A stretch of DNA of 54,775 nucleotides. Origin: Balneicella halophila. GTDB taxonomy: Bacteria > Bacteroidota > Bacteroidia > Bacteroidales > Balneicellaceae. The notes beneath the pieces were generated by a model. It did not search any database. It was given only the letters and a program-made list of their open reading frames with translations, and was not told the origin of the DNA. A program made the translations under genes and the position numbers. The stretch lies in NCBI RefSeq assembly GCF_003096835.1, contig NZ_QENZ01000006.1, positions 1 through 54,775 of the forward strand, in the 5' to 3' direction. Shown here one piece after another: positions 35,927 through 44,904 of this stretch (within the stretch, counting starts at the first letter, position 1; every line of letters starts with the position of its first letter).

Positions 35927-36895
35927 TTACATTCCCAATAAATAAGCAAAAATAAGAGGTGCTACTATCGTGGCATCACTTTCTATGATAAACTTTGGAG
36001 TGTCAATGTCTAATTTTCCCCAAGTAATCTTCTCATTAGGCACAGCACCTGAATAGGAACCGTAACTGGTTGTAGAATCAGATATTTGACAGAAATAATT
36101 CCAAAATGGAGTATCTGTTCGCTCTAAATCTTGGTAGAGCATAGGAACTACGCAAATAGGAAAATCACCGGCAATACCTCCGCCAATTTGGAAGAAACCG
36201 ATACCCTCTTTTGAGTTTTCAGTGTACCAATCAGCTAAGAATGCCATATATTCAATTCCTGATTTCATCGTACTTGCCTTCAGTTCTCCTTTGATGACGT
36301 AAGAAGCAAAAATATTTCCCATTGTGCTGTCTTCCCAACCTGGAACTACGATAGGTAAATTCTTTTCAGCCGCCGCAAGCATCCAGCTATTTTTAGAATC
36401 TATTTCATAGTATTGCTCTAATACTCCTGAATTTAACATCCGATACATAAATTCATGAGGAAATAGTCTTTCTCCGTTGTCTTCAGCATCTTTCCAAATC
36501 TTAAAGATATGCTTTTGTAAGCGACGAAAAGCTTCCTCTTCTGGAATACATGTGTCAGTAACACGATTGAGGCCTCCTTCGAGTAATTCCCATTCCTCTT
36601 TAGGCGTTAAATCCCTATAATGAGGGACTCTACGATAATGTGAGTGTGCAACAAGGTTCATAATATCTTCTTCAAGATTAGCACCTGTGCAAGACACAAT
36701 CTGCACTTTATCTTGGCGTATCATTTCAGCAAAGATTTTTCCAAGCTCAGCAGTACTCATAGCTCCAGCTAATGATACTAACATTTTGCTTCCTTTGTTG
36801 AGTTGCTCTTCGTATGCTTTTGCAGCATCTACTACTGTGGCGGCATTAAAGTGCAAATAATATTTTTCAATAAATTCTGAGATGGGTTTGTTCAT
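35927..36895 (-). CDS. Deoxyhypusine-synthase-like protein (possible homospermidine synthase-type enzyme)
   Basis: This protein belongs to the deoxyhypusine synthase family, NAD-dependent enzymes that move an aminobutyl group from spermidine. Family motifs are MLVSLAGAMSTAELG, VSCTGANLEEDI and the catalytic-lysine motif ITWGKLD (WGK, as in eukaryotic enzymes). The size (322 residues) is normal. Bacteria lack eIF5A, so the target must be another amine, as in homospermidine synthases of this fold. The gene follows speB by 23 bases after arginine decarboxylase, which would supply putrescine. Confidence 0.88.
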   Translation of the reverse strand: MNKPISEFIEKYYLHFNAATVVDAAKAYEEQLNKGSKMLVSLAGAMSTAELGKIFAEMIRQDKVQIVSCTGANLEEDIMNLVAHSHYRRVPHYRDLTPKEEWELLEGGLNRVTDTCIPEEEAFRRLQKHIFKIWKDAEDNGERLFPHEFMYRMLNSGVLEQYYEIDSKNSWMLAAAEKNLPIVVPGWEDSTMGNIFASYVIKGELKASTMKSGIEYMAFLADWYTENSKEGIGFFQIGGGIAGDFPICVVPMLYQDLERTDTPFWNYFCQISDSTTSYGSYSGAVPNEKITWGKLDIDTPKFIIESDATIVAPLIFAYLLGM

Positions 36896-36918
36896 AGTAT
36901 TATTATGGCTAAAACTAA

Positions 36919-37869
36919 TTAATTAAAATCTTCTTCCAAATTTTTTAACTTAGCGAATGGGTTATCAATAATTTCTTCGCTTTCTTCAAGATGATGATAT
37001 TCCTCATCAACATTAAGTTCTGCAAACTTATAGCTAAGCATTTTGTAATACAGCTTTGCCGCTAAAAAGTCTGAAGATTTCTCATGCTCATTAGGACATA
37101 ATTCAACGATATCAAAACCGACAACATTTTTATGTTCAAAAACCTTTCGTAGGAAATCAAGAGTTTCGTACCATAATAATCCACCAGGTTCTGGTGTGCC
37201 TGTAGATGGCATTATGGAAGGGTCAAAGGCGTCCAAATCAAATGTAATAAAGACATCATCAGTCAGCTTTTCAATGGCGTCATCCATCCAATAATCATCT
37301 ACTGCCATATCGTGTGCGAAATAGACCTTATCAGTATCCATAAATTGCTTCTCGCTCTTGTCCATGCTACGTATTCCTACTTGCACCAAGTTGGTTTCTT
37401 TGCTCGCTTCATGCACAGCACAGGCATGATTGTAAGGAGTACCTTCATAGGTTGGGCGCAGATCGGCGTGTGCATCTATATGCAGTACTGATAGATTATC
37501 AAAGCACTCATTAAATGCTCTAATATTTCCAATGGATATAGAATGCTCGCCACCCAAAATAGTAACAAATTTATTGCGGGTGATGTAGCTTTTCACTTCT
37601 GCATGTACGGTATTTACCATATCTTCAGGGGAGGAAAAGTTCGCTAAAGTTTCTCTGAGATAAATTCCTTGTTTGTAAACTTCTGTATCGGTTTCGATAT
37701 CATAGATTTCCATGTTTTCAGAAGCTTCTAAAAATGCATCAGGTCCCTTATCAGCTCCTTTTTGCCATGTGCTGGTTCCGTCATACATTACAGGAATTAA
37801 AACAATTTTTGCTGCATCCGGTTTAGCATACTCATCAGGAATGCCCGCATAATTTTTTTTACTTTTCAT
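36919..37869 (-). CDS. speB: Agmatinase
   Basis: This manganese ureohydrolase converts agmatine to putrescine and urea. The metal-binding motifs are GGEHSISIG, HIDAHADLRPTYEG and FDLDAFDPSIMP. The downstream segment GTPEPGGL is typical, and the 316-residue length is normal. It lies between arginine decarboxylase (64 bases upstream) and the deoxyhypusine-synthase-like gene (23 bases downstream), which supports agmatine over arginine as substrate. Sequence alone cannot fully exclude arginase or guanidinobutyrase activity. Confidence 0.92.
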   Translation of the reverse strand: MKSKKNYAGIPDEYAKPDAAKIVLIPVMYDGTSTWQKGADKGPDAFLEASENMEIYDIETDTEVYKQGIYLRETLANFSSPEDMVNTVHAEVKSYITRNKFVTILGGEHSISIGNIRAFNECFDNLSVLHIDAHADLRPTYEGTPYNHACAVHEASKETNLVQVGIRSMDKSEKQFMDTDKVYFAHDMAVDDYWMDDAIEKLTDDVFITFDLDAFDPSIMPSTGTPEPGGLLWYETLDFLRKVFEHKNVVGFDIVELCPNEHEKSSDFLAAKLYYKMLSYKFAELNVDEEYHHLEESEEIIDNPFAKLKNLEEDFN

Positions 37870-37932
37870 TGGTAATTTTAATTTGCTTTGATTTTTTTAA
37901 ATTAACTGTTATGTCTATGAAAATTATTTTAT

Positions 37933-39336
37933 TTATTCTTCAGAATTGTAACCTAAAGTAATGAGCATATCTTGTGCATCTTGCTGAGGTGAAAACAATT
38001 CTGTAACTAAGTTGCCTTCATGGTCTTTCTGAATCAAAATATGCTTAGGTTGTGGAATTAGACAATGATGAATGCCTCCAAATCCTCCAATACTTTCTTG
38101 ATAGGCTCCTGTATTGAAAAAGCCAATATAAAGTGGTTTGTCTTTACGATATTTTGGGAGATAGATAGCGTGCATATGTTGCTCACTGTTATAATAATCG
38201 TCACTATCGCAGGTAAGTCCGCCGAGTAGTACTCTTTCGTACTCATCATTCCAACGATTAACAGGTAACATTACAAAGCGTTTGTTGATAGCCCAAGTAT
38301 CAGGCAGTGTAGTGATGAATGATGAATCTATCATATTCCACTTTTCTCTATCATTCTGTTGCTTTTGGTAAAGAATCTGGTATATAGCACCGGCACTTTC
38401 ACCAACGGTAAAGCTACCAAACTCTGTAAAAATATGTGGCACAGGTACATCAGCCTCTTTACAGGTCATTTGTATTTGGTTGACGATTTCGTCAATCATA
38501 TAAGCATGGTCATACTCAAAGGCTAATGAATTCTTCACAGGAAAACCACCTCCGATGTTAAGACTATCTAAAGAAGGACATATTTTCTTAAGACTCGTAT
38601 AGACTTTCATACATTTTTGGAGCTCATTCCAATAATATGCTGTATCTCTAATTCCTGTATTGATAAAAAAATGAAGCATTTTCAAGGTAACTTGTGGGTT
38701 GTCCTTAACTTCACGATTGTAAAAAGGAACGATGTTTTTGTAACCAATACCTAAACGGCTGGTATAAAAAGCAAATTTAGGCTCTTCCTCAGAAGCAATA
38801 CGAATACCTATGTTAAATGCGGTATTGATACCTTCTTGCAATAAATTTAATTCTTCGTAATTATCGATAATGGGGAAGCAATTCTTGTGACCTTCGTTGA
38901 TTAATCGAGTAATGTTTTTAATGTATTTGTCGCGTTTAAAACCATTACAAAGTACATACGATTTATCTGTGAGTTTACCTTCCTTTTTTAAAGCCTCTAC
39001 GATATTTATATCAAATGCTGATGAAGTTTCAATATGAATGTCATTCTTCAGCGCTTCTTCCAGCACATAACTAAAATGGGAGCTTTTTGTACAGTAGCAG
39101 TAATGATATTCTGCATTATAGTTATGCTTTTGCATAGCTTCTGCAAACCATTTTTTTGCTTTTTGAATGTTGTTGGAAATTTGTGGTAAATATGAAAATT
39201 TTAAAGGAGTTCCATATTGTTTTACCAGTTTCATTAAATCAATGCCGTGAAACAACAGCTGATTTTTATCAAGAGTAAATTCTTCTTGAGGGAAATAATA
39301 CGTTTGATCGATTAAATCTATGTACTTCGTTTTCAT
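37933..39336 (-). CDS. speA: Arginine decarboxylase (fold III PLP type)
   Basis: This PLP-dependent enzyme of the alanine-racemase fold makes agmatine from arginine. The 467-residue form lacks the large insertions of the ~630-residue E. coli SpeA, and this shorter type is common in Bacteroidota. Visible motifs are YCYCTKSSHFSYV (the region of the PLP-bound lysine), LNIGGGFPV, FTEFGSFTVGE and LLGGLTCDSDDYY (active-site cysteine near the dimer interface). It is first in an operon with speB and a deoxyhypusine-synthase-like gene. Diaminopimelate and ornithine decarboxylases share the fold. Confidence 0.85.
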   Translation of the reverse strand: MKTKYIDLIDQTYYFPQEEFTLDKNQLLFHGIDLMKLVKQYGTPLKFSYLPQISNNIQKAKKWFAEAMQKHNYNAEYHYCYCTKSSHFSYVLEEALKNDIHIETSSAFDINIVEALKKEGKLTDKSYVLCNGFKRDKYIKNITRLINEGHKNCFPIIDNYEELNLLQEGINTAFNIGIRIASEEEPKFAFYTSRLGIGYKNIVPFYNREVKDNPQVTLKMLHFFINTGIRDTAYYWNELQKCMKVYTSLKKICPSLDSLNIGGGFPVKNSLAFEYDHAYMIDEIVNQIQMTCKEADVPVPHIFTEFGSFTVGESAGAIYQILYQKQQNDREKWNMIDSSFITTLPDTWAINKRFVMLPVNRWNDEYERVLLGGLTCDSDDYYNSEQHMHAIYLPKYRKDKPLYIGFFNTGAYQESIGGFGGIHHCLIPQPKHILIQKDHEGNLVTELFSPQQDAQDMLITLGYNSEE

Positions 39337-39361
39337 TTAACTAACACGATAAACAATGAAA

Positions 39362-39369
39362 CAAAAATA
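39362..39369 (-). promoter_or_regulatory. Putative -7 element of the polyamine operon
   Basis: On the minus strand this reads TATTTTTG, matching the TAnnTTTG consensus, 26 bases before the arginine decarboxylase ATG. No -33 box is clear. Confidence 0.4.
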
Positions 39370-39523
39370 AATTGCTTTGAAAATATTTATAAATTCTGTT
39401 GTTAATTCACTATCAATTAGTAACTGGCATCAAAGGAAAACAATTTTTTGGAAATAAAAAGCATTTGGAAAAATATTTGAGTAAAATTTCACAAACTGCC
39501 GATAGCAGATGGGAGTAAAACAC

Positions 39524-39553
39524 TTTATTCTTTTACAAAAAATCGTATCTTTG
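39524..39553 (+). promoter_or_regulatory. Putative promoter of apbE
   Basis: A perfect -7 TATCTTTG (39546-39553) has a TTTA box 18 bases upstream (39524-39527), and lies 23 bases before the apbE ATG. Confidence 0.6.
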
Positions 39554-39576
39554 GGTAGAATTTATATAGATTCAAA

Positions 39577-40608
39577 ATGCAAGAAAAATCATCTAAAAAA
39601 ATTCTGTTTACGATAGTTGCTACCTGTGTGTTGATACTAATAGCCTATGGTATTCGCCAGTTTGTTCTGAATGATACGAAAAAATATTATTACCAATCAG
39701 GTAAGGTATTTGGGACTTTTTATCATTTGTCTTATGAGAGTGAAGTCGATCATCAAGATGCTATTGATTCGCTTTTTGTTTTTTTCGATTTCTCATTATC
39801 TACCTATAACAAGAACTCGATTATTTCTAAAGTAAATGCAAACAAAGACGTAAAATTAGATGATTACTTTATCCATGTGTTTAATGAGTCAATGAGATGT
39901 TCCAAGGAAACAGGCGGAGCTTTTGATATTACAGTAACACCATTGGTAGATGCTTGGGGATTTGGTTCTGGGGAAAAGTATGAACATTTGGAGCAAGAAA
40001 TAATAGACAGTTTAATGCAATATGTTGGCTTGGACAAAGTGAAGCTAAAAGACGGCAAAATAATAAAAGCAAATCCTAAAATACAGTTTAATGTAAATGC
40101 AATTGCGAAAGGTTATGGTGTTGATGTTATAGCTGATTACCTTGAAGAGCAAGGGGTGAAAAATTATTTAGTAGAAATAGGAGGAGAGATTAGAGCATTA
40201 GGTGAAAATAGGAAACATCATACATGGAGAACTGCTATAAACCAACCAATTGATGACAGTACCCAAATGAATAATGACTTGCAAGATGAGATTGTTTTAA
40301 TGTCGTCAGGAGGTATGGCGACATCAGGAAATTATCGTAATTTTTATATCAAAGATGGACAGAAATTCTCTCACACCATCAATCCTAAAACAGGCTATCC
40401 TGTATCGCATAATTTATTATCAGCTACGGTTTGTATGCCTACATGTTTAGAAGCTGATGCATTAGCGACAGCTTTCATGGTTTTAGGGCTTGAGGACGGT
40501 AAAGCGTTGGCAGAAAAGCTACAGGTACCAGTCTATTTTATATACGAACAAGATGGAAAGAATCTTGTTTATATGTCGGAGGATTTTAAAGAAAGAATAC
40601 AAAAATAG
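39577..40608 (+). CDS. apbE: FAD:protein FMN transferase, membrane-anchored
   Basis: ApbE-type enzymes attach FMN to threonine residues of proteins such as Na+-NQR subunits in the cell envelope. The family blocks are present: DITVTPLVDAWGFG, the magnesium/FAD-binding NVNAIAKGYGVDVIADYL, VEIGGEIRALG, and HTINPKTGYPVSHNLLS with a downstream EADALATAFMVLG. The N-terminus has one membrane anchor (residues 10-27) without a lipobox, so this is an anchored enzyme facing the periplasm. No NQR or Rnf genes are in the window. The pfs gene follows 5 bases after the stop. Confidence 0.93.
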   Translation: MQEKSSKKILFTIVATCVLILIAYGIRQFVLNDTKKYYYQSGKVFGTFYHLSYESEVDHQDAIDSLFVFFDFSLSTYNKNSIISKVNANKDVKLDDYFIHVFNESMRCSKETGGAFDITVTPLVDAWGFGSGEKYEHLEQEIIDSLMQYVGLDKVKLKDGKIIKANPKIQFNVNAIAKGYGVDVIADYLEEQGVKNYLVEIGGEIRALGENRKHHTWRTAINQPIDDSTQMNNDLQDEIVLMSSGGMATSGNYRNFYIKDGQKFSHTINPKTGYPVSHNLLSATVCMPTCLEADALATAFMVLGLEDGKALAEKLQVPVYFIYEQDGKNLVYMSEDFKERIQK

Positions 40609-40612
40609 CAAA

Positions 40613-41311
40613 ATGAAAATAGGAATCATAGGAGCTATGCAAGTTGAGGTAGAAACCTTGCAGCAGCGACTCATAGATAGGAAGGATACAAAAGTTGGTA
40701 CTTTTGTATTTTCAGAAGGGAAGATTGATAACGTTACGGTTATTGTATGTTTATCTGGAATTGGAAAGGTCAGTGCAGCTGTAGGCACTACATTTATGAT
40801 AGAACGCTATACTCCTGATTATATTATTAATACTGGAACAGCAGGAGGCTTAGGTGTTGCTGATGTTCATGATATTATCTTAGCAACTGAAGTTCGTCAC
40901 CATGATGTTGATGTTACCGCATTTGGTTATGAAATCGGACAACAAGCACAGCAACCGCCAGCATTTTTACCCAATGAAAGTTTACTCGAAGTAGCCAAGA
41001 GTGTCTGTGCAAAACATACCGATAAAGTCATTCACGGTTTGATTGTTAGCGGTGATGCTTTTATCAGTGATCCAGAGCGTGTTTCTTTTATTGTAGATAA
41101 TTTCCCTACAGCATTAGCTGTGGAGATGGAAGCTGCTGCAATTGCTCAAGTCTGCTACCAACTTGATGTGCCTTTCTTAGTACTGCGTGCTATTTCCGAT
41201 AAGGCAGGAGAGGGCGATGCAGAAATGTATGTCAAGTTTGTCGAGGAAGCTGGAAAACGCTCTGCAAAGATGAATATTGATCTCATTAGCACATTAGCCA
41301 GTAAATATTAG
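40613..41311 (+). CDS. mtnN: 5'-methylthioadenosine/S-adenosylhomocysteine nucleosidase
   Basis: This enzyme cleaves the glycosidic bond of SAH and MTA, recycling SAM by-products; its SAH product, S-ribosylhomocysteine, is the substrate of LuxS, encoded about 1 kb downstream. The 232-residue protein shows MKIGIIGAMQVEVE at the N-terminus, INTGTAGGL, MEAAAIAQVCY and the catalytic SDKAGE block near the end. The open frame extends upstream into apbE, but the ATG at 40613 gives the correct family N-terminus. It starts 4 bases after apbE, so the genes are probably co-transcribed. Confidence 0.94.
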   Translation: MKIGIIGAMQVEVETLQQRLIDRKDTKVGTFVFSEGKIDNVTVIVCLSGIGKVSAAVGTTFMIERYTPDYIINTGTAGGLGVADVHDIILATEVRHHDVDVTAFGYEIGQQAQQPPAFLPNESLLEVAKSVCAKHTDKVIHGLIVSGDAFISDPERVSFIVDNFPTALAVEMEAAAIAQVCYQLDVPFLVLRAISDKAGEGDAEMYVKFVEEAGKRSAKMNIDLISTLASKY

Positions 41312-41316
41312 TTTTC

Positions 41317-42120
41317 TTACGGTGTTTGTTTAAACATTTTAGATAGATAGTCGTAGAGCTTTGGATGTTCTTTTTTGAATTTCTCAGGAGCATCAAAAAA
41401 ATACTCGCTTACCACAGCAAGAAATTCTGCATTATTTTTTAGCGCATAAGCAGGAATGTCAGATTTTCCTTTTTCGATTTCTTTCATTTTTTCTTTAATA
41501 AGTTCTAACCAAGGAGCCACGAAACTATTTCTTATGAGAATTTCAGGAACACCATCAACGGCACCGTCCATTTTATCAACGAGATGTACAAATTCATGTA
41601 TTCCCACGTTATCTTTTTGATTTTTAAGGTCATAAGAACGTAATAAATCTGGCTTAGAAAGAATCATTGTGCCATTCATAAAACGATTTCCCACCATGCC
41701 CGCTATATTTCGTTTATTGTCTTTGCTTTTTTCGGTATTAAATTCATGATTGAATCCATTCGGATAAATAAGAACTTCCTGTAGGTTTGGATAATCATAG
41801 TCTGGGAATGCAAACATGGGGATTATTGCACTCGAAGCAACCATTAGCCGAATTTCGTCATCTATTTCAGTATCCACGCCATTTATTTTCTTAGTAGCTA
41901 TAAAGTGATGTACCCGTTGCTCAAATAGTCGTTTTTGTTGTACGTCTAAATCATCATAAAATTCTATAGTTTCTGTAAGTAATTCTCGCCATTGGTTAGG
42001 AAATGGTTTTCCTGTTTGAATTTTAACCTCTCTGTGTTTTTTGATATACAAATAATAAATGATGGCTAAGAATAGAATTAAAAAAATTGCAATAAGGAGC
42101 ATTGAGAATACGGAGACCAT
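41317..42120 (-). CDS. MtfA-like zinc-dependent peptidase (M90 family)
   Basis: This 267-residue protein has an N-terminal membrane helix (residues 3-25) and an MtfA/M90-type catalytic region with the zinc motif HEFVH in GIHEFVHLVDKMDG, followed by ALKNNAEFLAVVSEYFF, whose glutamate is a likely third ligand. E. coli MtfA is a peptidase that binds the glucose regulator Mlc, but no such regulator is apparent here. It is encoded opposite to its neighbours, between pfs and luxS, and ends 5 bases from the pfs stop. The substrate is unknown. Confidence 0.87.
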   Translation of the reverse strand: MVSVFSMLLIAIFLILFLAIIYYLYIKKHREVKIQTGKPFPNQWRELLTETIEFYDDLDVQQKRLFEQRVHHFIATKKINGVDTEIDDEIRLMVASSAIIPMFAFPDYDYPNLQEVLIYPNGFNHEFNTEKSKDNKRNIAGMVGNRFMNGTMILSKPDLLRSYDLKNQKDNVGIHEFVHLVDKMDGAVDGVPEILIRNSFVAPWLELIKEKMKEIEKGKSDIPAYALKNNAEFLAVVSEYFFDAPEKFKKEHPKLYDYLSKMFKQTP

Positions 42121-42195
42121 AAGTTGTCGTTTTTATTTAATCATTAGCAAAAATACTTAAAAAATAAAAAAGGAAAAAAGGAGTATGATTTCAAA

Positions 42196-42227
42196 TTTTG
42201 CAATGGGCTGTTTTTTAGCTATTTTCG
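42196..42227 (+). promoter_or_regulatory. Promoter of luxS (Bacteroidota type)
   Basis: A -33 box TTTTG (42196-42200) and a -7 box TATTTTCG (42220-42227, one mismatch) are separated by 19 bases. The -7 lies 27 bases before the luxS ATG. Confidence 0.6.
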
Positions 42228-42254
42228 TGACAAAATATTGAAGAGCAATTTATT

Positions 42255-42728
42255 ATGGAAAAAATAGCAAGTTTTACGATAGATCATTTAAAACTCAAGC
42301 GCGGAATATATGTATCCAGAAAGGATAAAGTGGGAGAGAATGTTCTCACTTCTTTTGATATTCGAATGAAAGAACCGTATAGAGAGCCGGTTTTAGGTAG
42401 TGCAGAGACACATACTATAGAACACTTAGCAGCCACATACTTGCGTAATAGTGATTGGAAAGATAAAGTTATCTATTGGGGACCCATGGGATGCATGACG
42501 GGTAATTATTTGATTCTTTCAGGAGATTATACTTCTAAAGATATAGTGCCGTTGATGACAGATTTGTTTGAATTTATAGCTGATTTTGAAGGAGATATTC
42601 CCGGAGCCTCTGCAATGGAGTGCGGAAATTACTTTAATAATAATCTGCTTTTAGCAAAGTACGAAGCCAGAGAATATTTAAAAGTTTTGCATAACATCAC
42701 TGAGGAAAATTTGGTTTATCCTGAGTAA
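42255..42728 (+). CDS. luxS: S-ribosylhomocysteine lyase (AI-2 synthase)
   Basis: LuxS converts S-ribosylhomocysteine to homocysteine and DPD, the precursor of the AI-2 signal. The 157-residue protein carries the metal ligands His53 and His57 in HTIEH and Cys123 in MECGN, plus the catalytic Cys80 in GPMGCMTG. The pfs gene ~1 kb upstream on the same strand completes the two-step path from SAH. No dedicated AI-2 receptor is in the window, so methyl-cycle detoxification may be the main role. A rhomboid protease gene follows 13 bases downstream. Confidence 0.96.
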   Translation: MEKIASFTIDHLKLKRGIYVSRKDKVGENVLTSFDIRMKEPYREPVLGSAETHTIEHLAATYLRNSDWKDKVIYWGPMGCMTGNYLILSGDYTSKDIVPLMTDLFEFIADFEGDIPGASAMECGNYFNNNLLLAKYEAREYLKVLHNITEENLVYPE

Positions 42729-42741
42729 ATAAAGCTTTTAC

Positions 42742-43473
42742 ATGATTTTTCCTATAGGCGATGACAACATTAAAGGTAAAGTAAAACCTATCTTTACCTA
42801 TGTTTTCATTGCAGTAAATATCTTTATCTATTTTATGTTCCAATCGGGGCTTTCAATGGAGCAAGAGGGCGTTTTCTTTGATGGTTATGCTGCCAACCCT
42901 TGTGAGATTACCCAATGGAATTCTCTGCATACGTTGATTACAAGTATGTTTTTGCATGGTAGCGTTACGCATTTGTTAGGCAATATGCTTTATTTGTGGA
43001 TTTTTGGTGACAATATTGAAACAACCATCGGTAATTTTCGTTATATCTTATTTTATCTAGCAGGTGGAGTTGTTGCCGCGCTTTCTCATGTATTGATTGA
43101 CGGCAATGCCGAGTGTATTCCTATGGTCGGTGCCAGTGGTGCTATTTCTGCATTAATAGGCGCGTATCTGGTTATGTTTCCTCGTTCTCGGATAAAGATG
43201 CTATTTATTCTTAGCCCAAGACCTTTTTTTATTCCCGCCTTTTTATTTATAGGATTTTGGATATACCAACAATTCTCTGGAATACTAGGCGCTCCTGATA
43301 GTGTGGCTTATTGGGCACATCTTGGCGGATTAGGATTTGGCGTGATTATGGGCTTTTACTTTAAAACAAGGTACCCAAAGATTGAGCCTGTTGTGCAAGG
43401 TCATCAAAAAATTCTTTATAAAACCGTAAAGAAAAATCCACAAAGGTTTAATAACCGTTTTTTTAATACATAA
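42742..43473 (+). CDS. Rhomboid family intramembrane serine protease
   Basis: This is a polytopic inner-membrane protease with six membrane helices. The catalytic dyad is Ser132 in GASGAISAL and His193 in YWAHLGGLGFG. The HLLGNMLYLWIFGDN segment, with its conserved asparagine, is also typical. The 243-residue length and lack of extra domains make it a simple rhomboid. It begins 13 bases after luxS and may be co-transcribed. The end faces the convergent flavoprotein gene. The substrate is unknown. Confidence 0.93.
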   Translation: MIFPIGDDNIKGKVKPIFTYVFIAVNIFIYFMFQSGLSMEQEGVFFDGYAANPCEITQWNSLHTLITSMFLHGSVTHLLGNMLYLWIFGDNIETTIGNFRYILFYLAGGVVAALSHVLIDGNAECIPMVGASGAISALIGAYLVMFPRSRIKMLFILSPRPFFIPAFLFIGFWIYQQFSGILGAPDSVAYWAHLGGLGFGVIMGFYFKTRYPKIEPVVQGHQKILYKTVKKNPQRFNNRFFNT

Positions 43474-43478
43474 ACAAA

Positions 43479-44903
43479 TTAAAACCTTGAAATTACGTCT
43501 GCAACTGCACTTCGTACTCCATTACCAATAACACCAATGTCGTTGTTGGCTAGGTTAATTCCTGCTACAGTCTGACCGTGTAATTTCAAATTCTGCAATA
43601 TTCCATAGCGCTGGGAAACGACGCTGAAATCTGGAAAGGTGACTTCAAAACAACTGTCGTTGTATTGCTGTAGTATGCGTTCATTCAGCATTGATTCAAC
43701 TAATGGAAGTATTGGGGCATCGTGTCCTGCGTCTTTTGGTTGAAAAACAGGACCTGTACCATTGAGTATTGTTTCTATTTTTAGTGTGTCGGTTGTTGTT
43801 TCTACATGAAAATATTTACGCTTTTTCTCAATTCTGTTGATAAATGCTACAATATGAGTGCTACTAGTTTCTATTCCTTTAATGATTTTACGAGCACTCC
43901 TTAGTGGCATCGGACTTTTTATAAGTTGAAATATATCCAGATAGTCCTCAGCAAATGTATTTTGTTCTTCCAATGTAAATTGATTCCATACTGTTGGATA
44001 ATCATCATGATATTTGAGCACCATATGTTGTAAAATTCCTAATTTTTCTAGGTGCTTTTCTTGGAACAGAAGTTCTGATAGTGGATGCCCATTGATTTTT
44101 GGAATGTAATGCTCCAAATCAATCTCAAAATGCTGAGCATCTGCTTTGAATGCAGTAAGAATGTCAGCAAGTCTGATGTGTTTCCTTCTCATGACTTTGT
44201 CTAAATGTGGTAGTGCGAGAGCATCAATGTCCTTAGCCCTTATTAGTGGAAAACGCTGTCCATGGCAGAGGAAAAATATGTGTCCTTTGTAGTTTTTTGT
44301 CTGTAGAAAAATAAAAAAATCTACTGCTGATAGGCCACAACCTACAATCCCAATATTCTTGCTTTTCAGAAGTTTGTTTTTTATTCTCGAGAGAGGATAG
44401 GGATTTCCATAATAACCTTTTTCATTTTTCAAATCATAAGGATCGCTGTAAGGCATCTGTCCAAAACAAAGATGGACTACATCAAAAGTGTGAGTCTTAT
44501 TGTTCTCATCAACTAACGTGAAATACTCATCAGTTATCTTGAGATTATTTATCATGAGCGTATGATGATGCACGCGCTTATCTTCCAAATAAATGTCAAA
44601 CAACTGTCGACTATATTCACCAAACCTCCAACGAGTAGTAAAGCGGTTTTTGGCTTCTTTAGGATGATGTTTTTCAATCCATTCTTTATAATGATTAGGC
44701 TCTTCAGTGAGACTCATTTGGTCTTGTGGTTGATTGAGAAGCAAAGACTTATCATCAGGAATGAATGGCAGACCATAACCTGAATGTTTTTTTGAGTCAA
44801 AAATATGAATCTCACAACTAAGATTGTCATTTTTCAAATAAGCGCCTAAAGCTTGTATTCCCGCCATACCGGCACCCACTATTCCTATGCGTTTTACGGT
44901 CAT
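43479..44903 (-). CDS. FAD/NAD(P)-binding protein (flavoprotein oxidoreductase)
   Basis: The protein opens with a Rossmann FAD-binding motif (RIGIVGAGMAGIQALGAYL) and contains a second dinucleotide motif (IGIVGCGLSAVDFFIFL) near residue 180, so it binds FAD and NAD(P)H. It resembles the FAD-NAD(P)-binding family (NAD_binding_9) related to flavin monooxygenases. An earlier in-frame Met (44942) overlaps the upstream TPR gene, so I use the Met at 44903, giving 474 residues. Substrate and pathway are unknown. Confidence 0.78.
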   Translation of the reverse strand: MTVKRIGIVGAGMAGIQALGAYLKNDNLSCEIHIFDSKKHSGYGLPFIPDDKSLLLNQPQDQMSLTEEPNHYKEWIEKHHPKEAKNRFTTRWRFGEYSRQLFDIYLEDKRVHHHTLMINNLKITDEYFTLVDENNKTHTFDVVHLCFGQMPYSDPYDLKNEKGYYGNPYPLSRIKNKLLKSKNIGIVGCGLSAVDFFIFLQTKNYKGHIFFLCHGQRFPLIRAKDIDALALPHLDKVMRRKHIRLADILTAFKADAQHFEIDLEHYIPKINGHPLSELLFQEKHLEKLGILQHMVLKYHDDYPTVWNQFTLEEQNTFAEDYLDIFQLIKSPMPLRSARKIIKGIETSSTHIVAFINRIEKKRKYFHVETTTDTLKIETILNGTGPVFQPKDAGHDAPILPLVESMLNERILQQYNDSCFEVTFPDFSVVSQRYGILQNLKLHGQTVAGINLANNDIGVIGNGVRSAVADVISRF

Positions 44904-44904
44904 T

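Noticed and set aside
40490-40612. Extension of pfs back into apbE
   Set aside because: The added residues are an out-of-frame reading of apbE. The family N-terminus starts at 40613.
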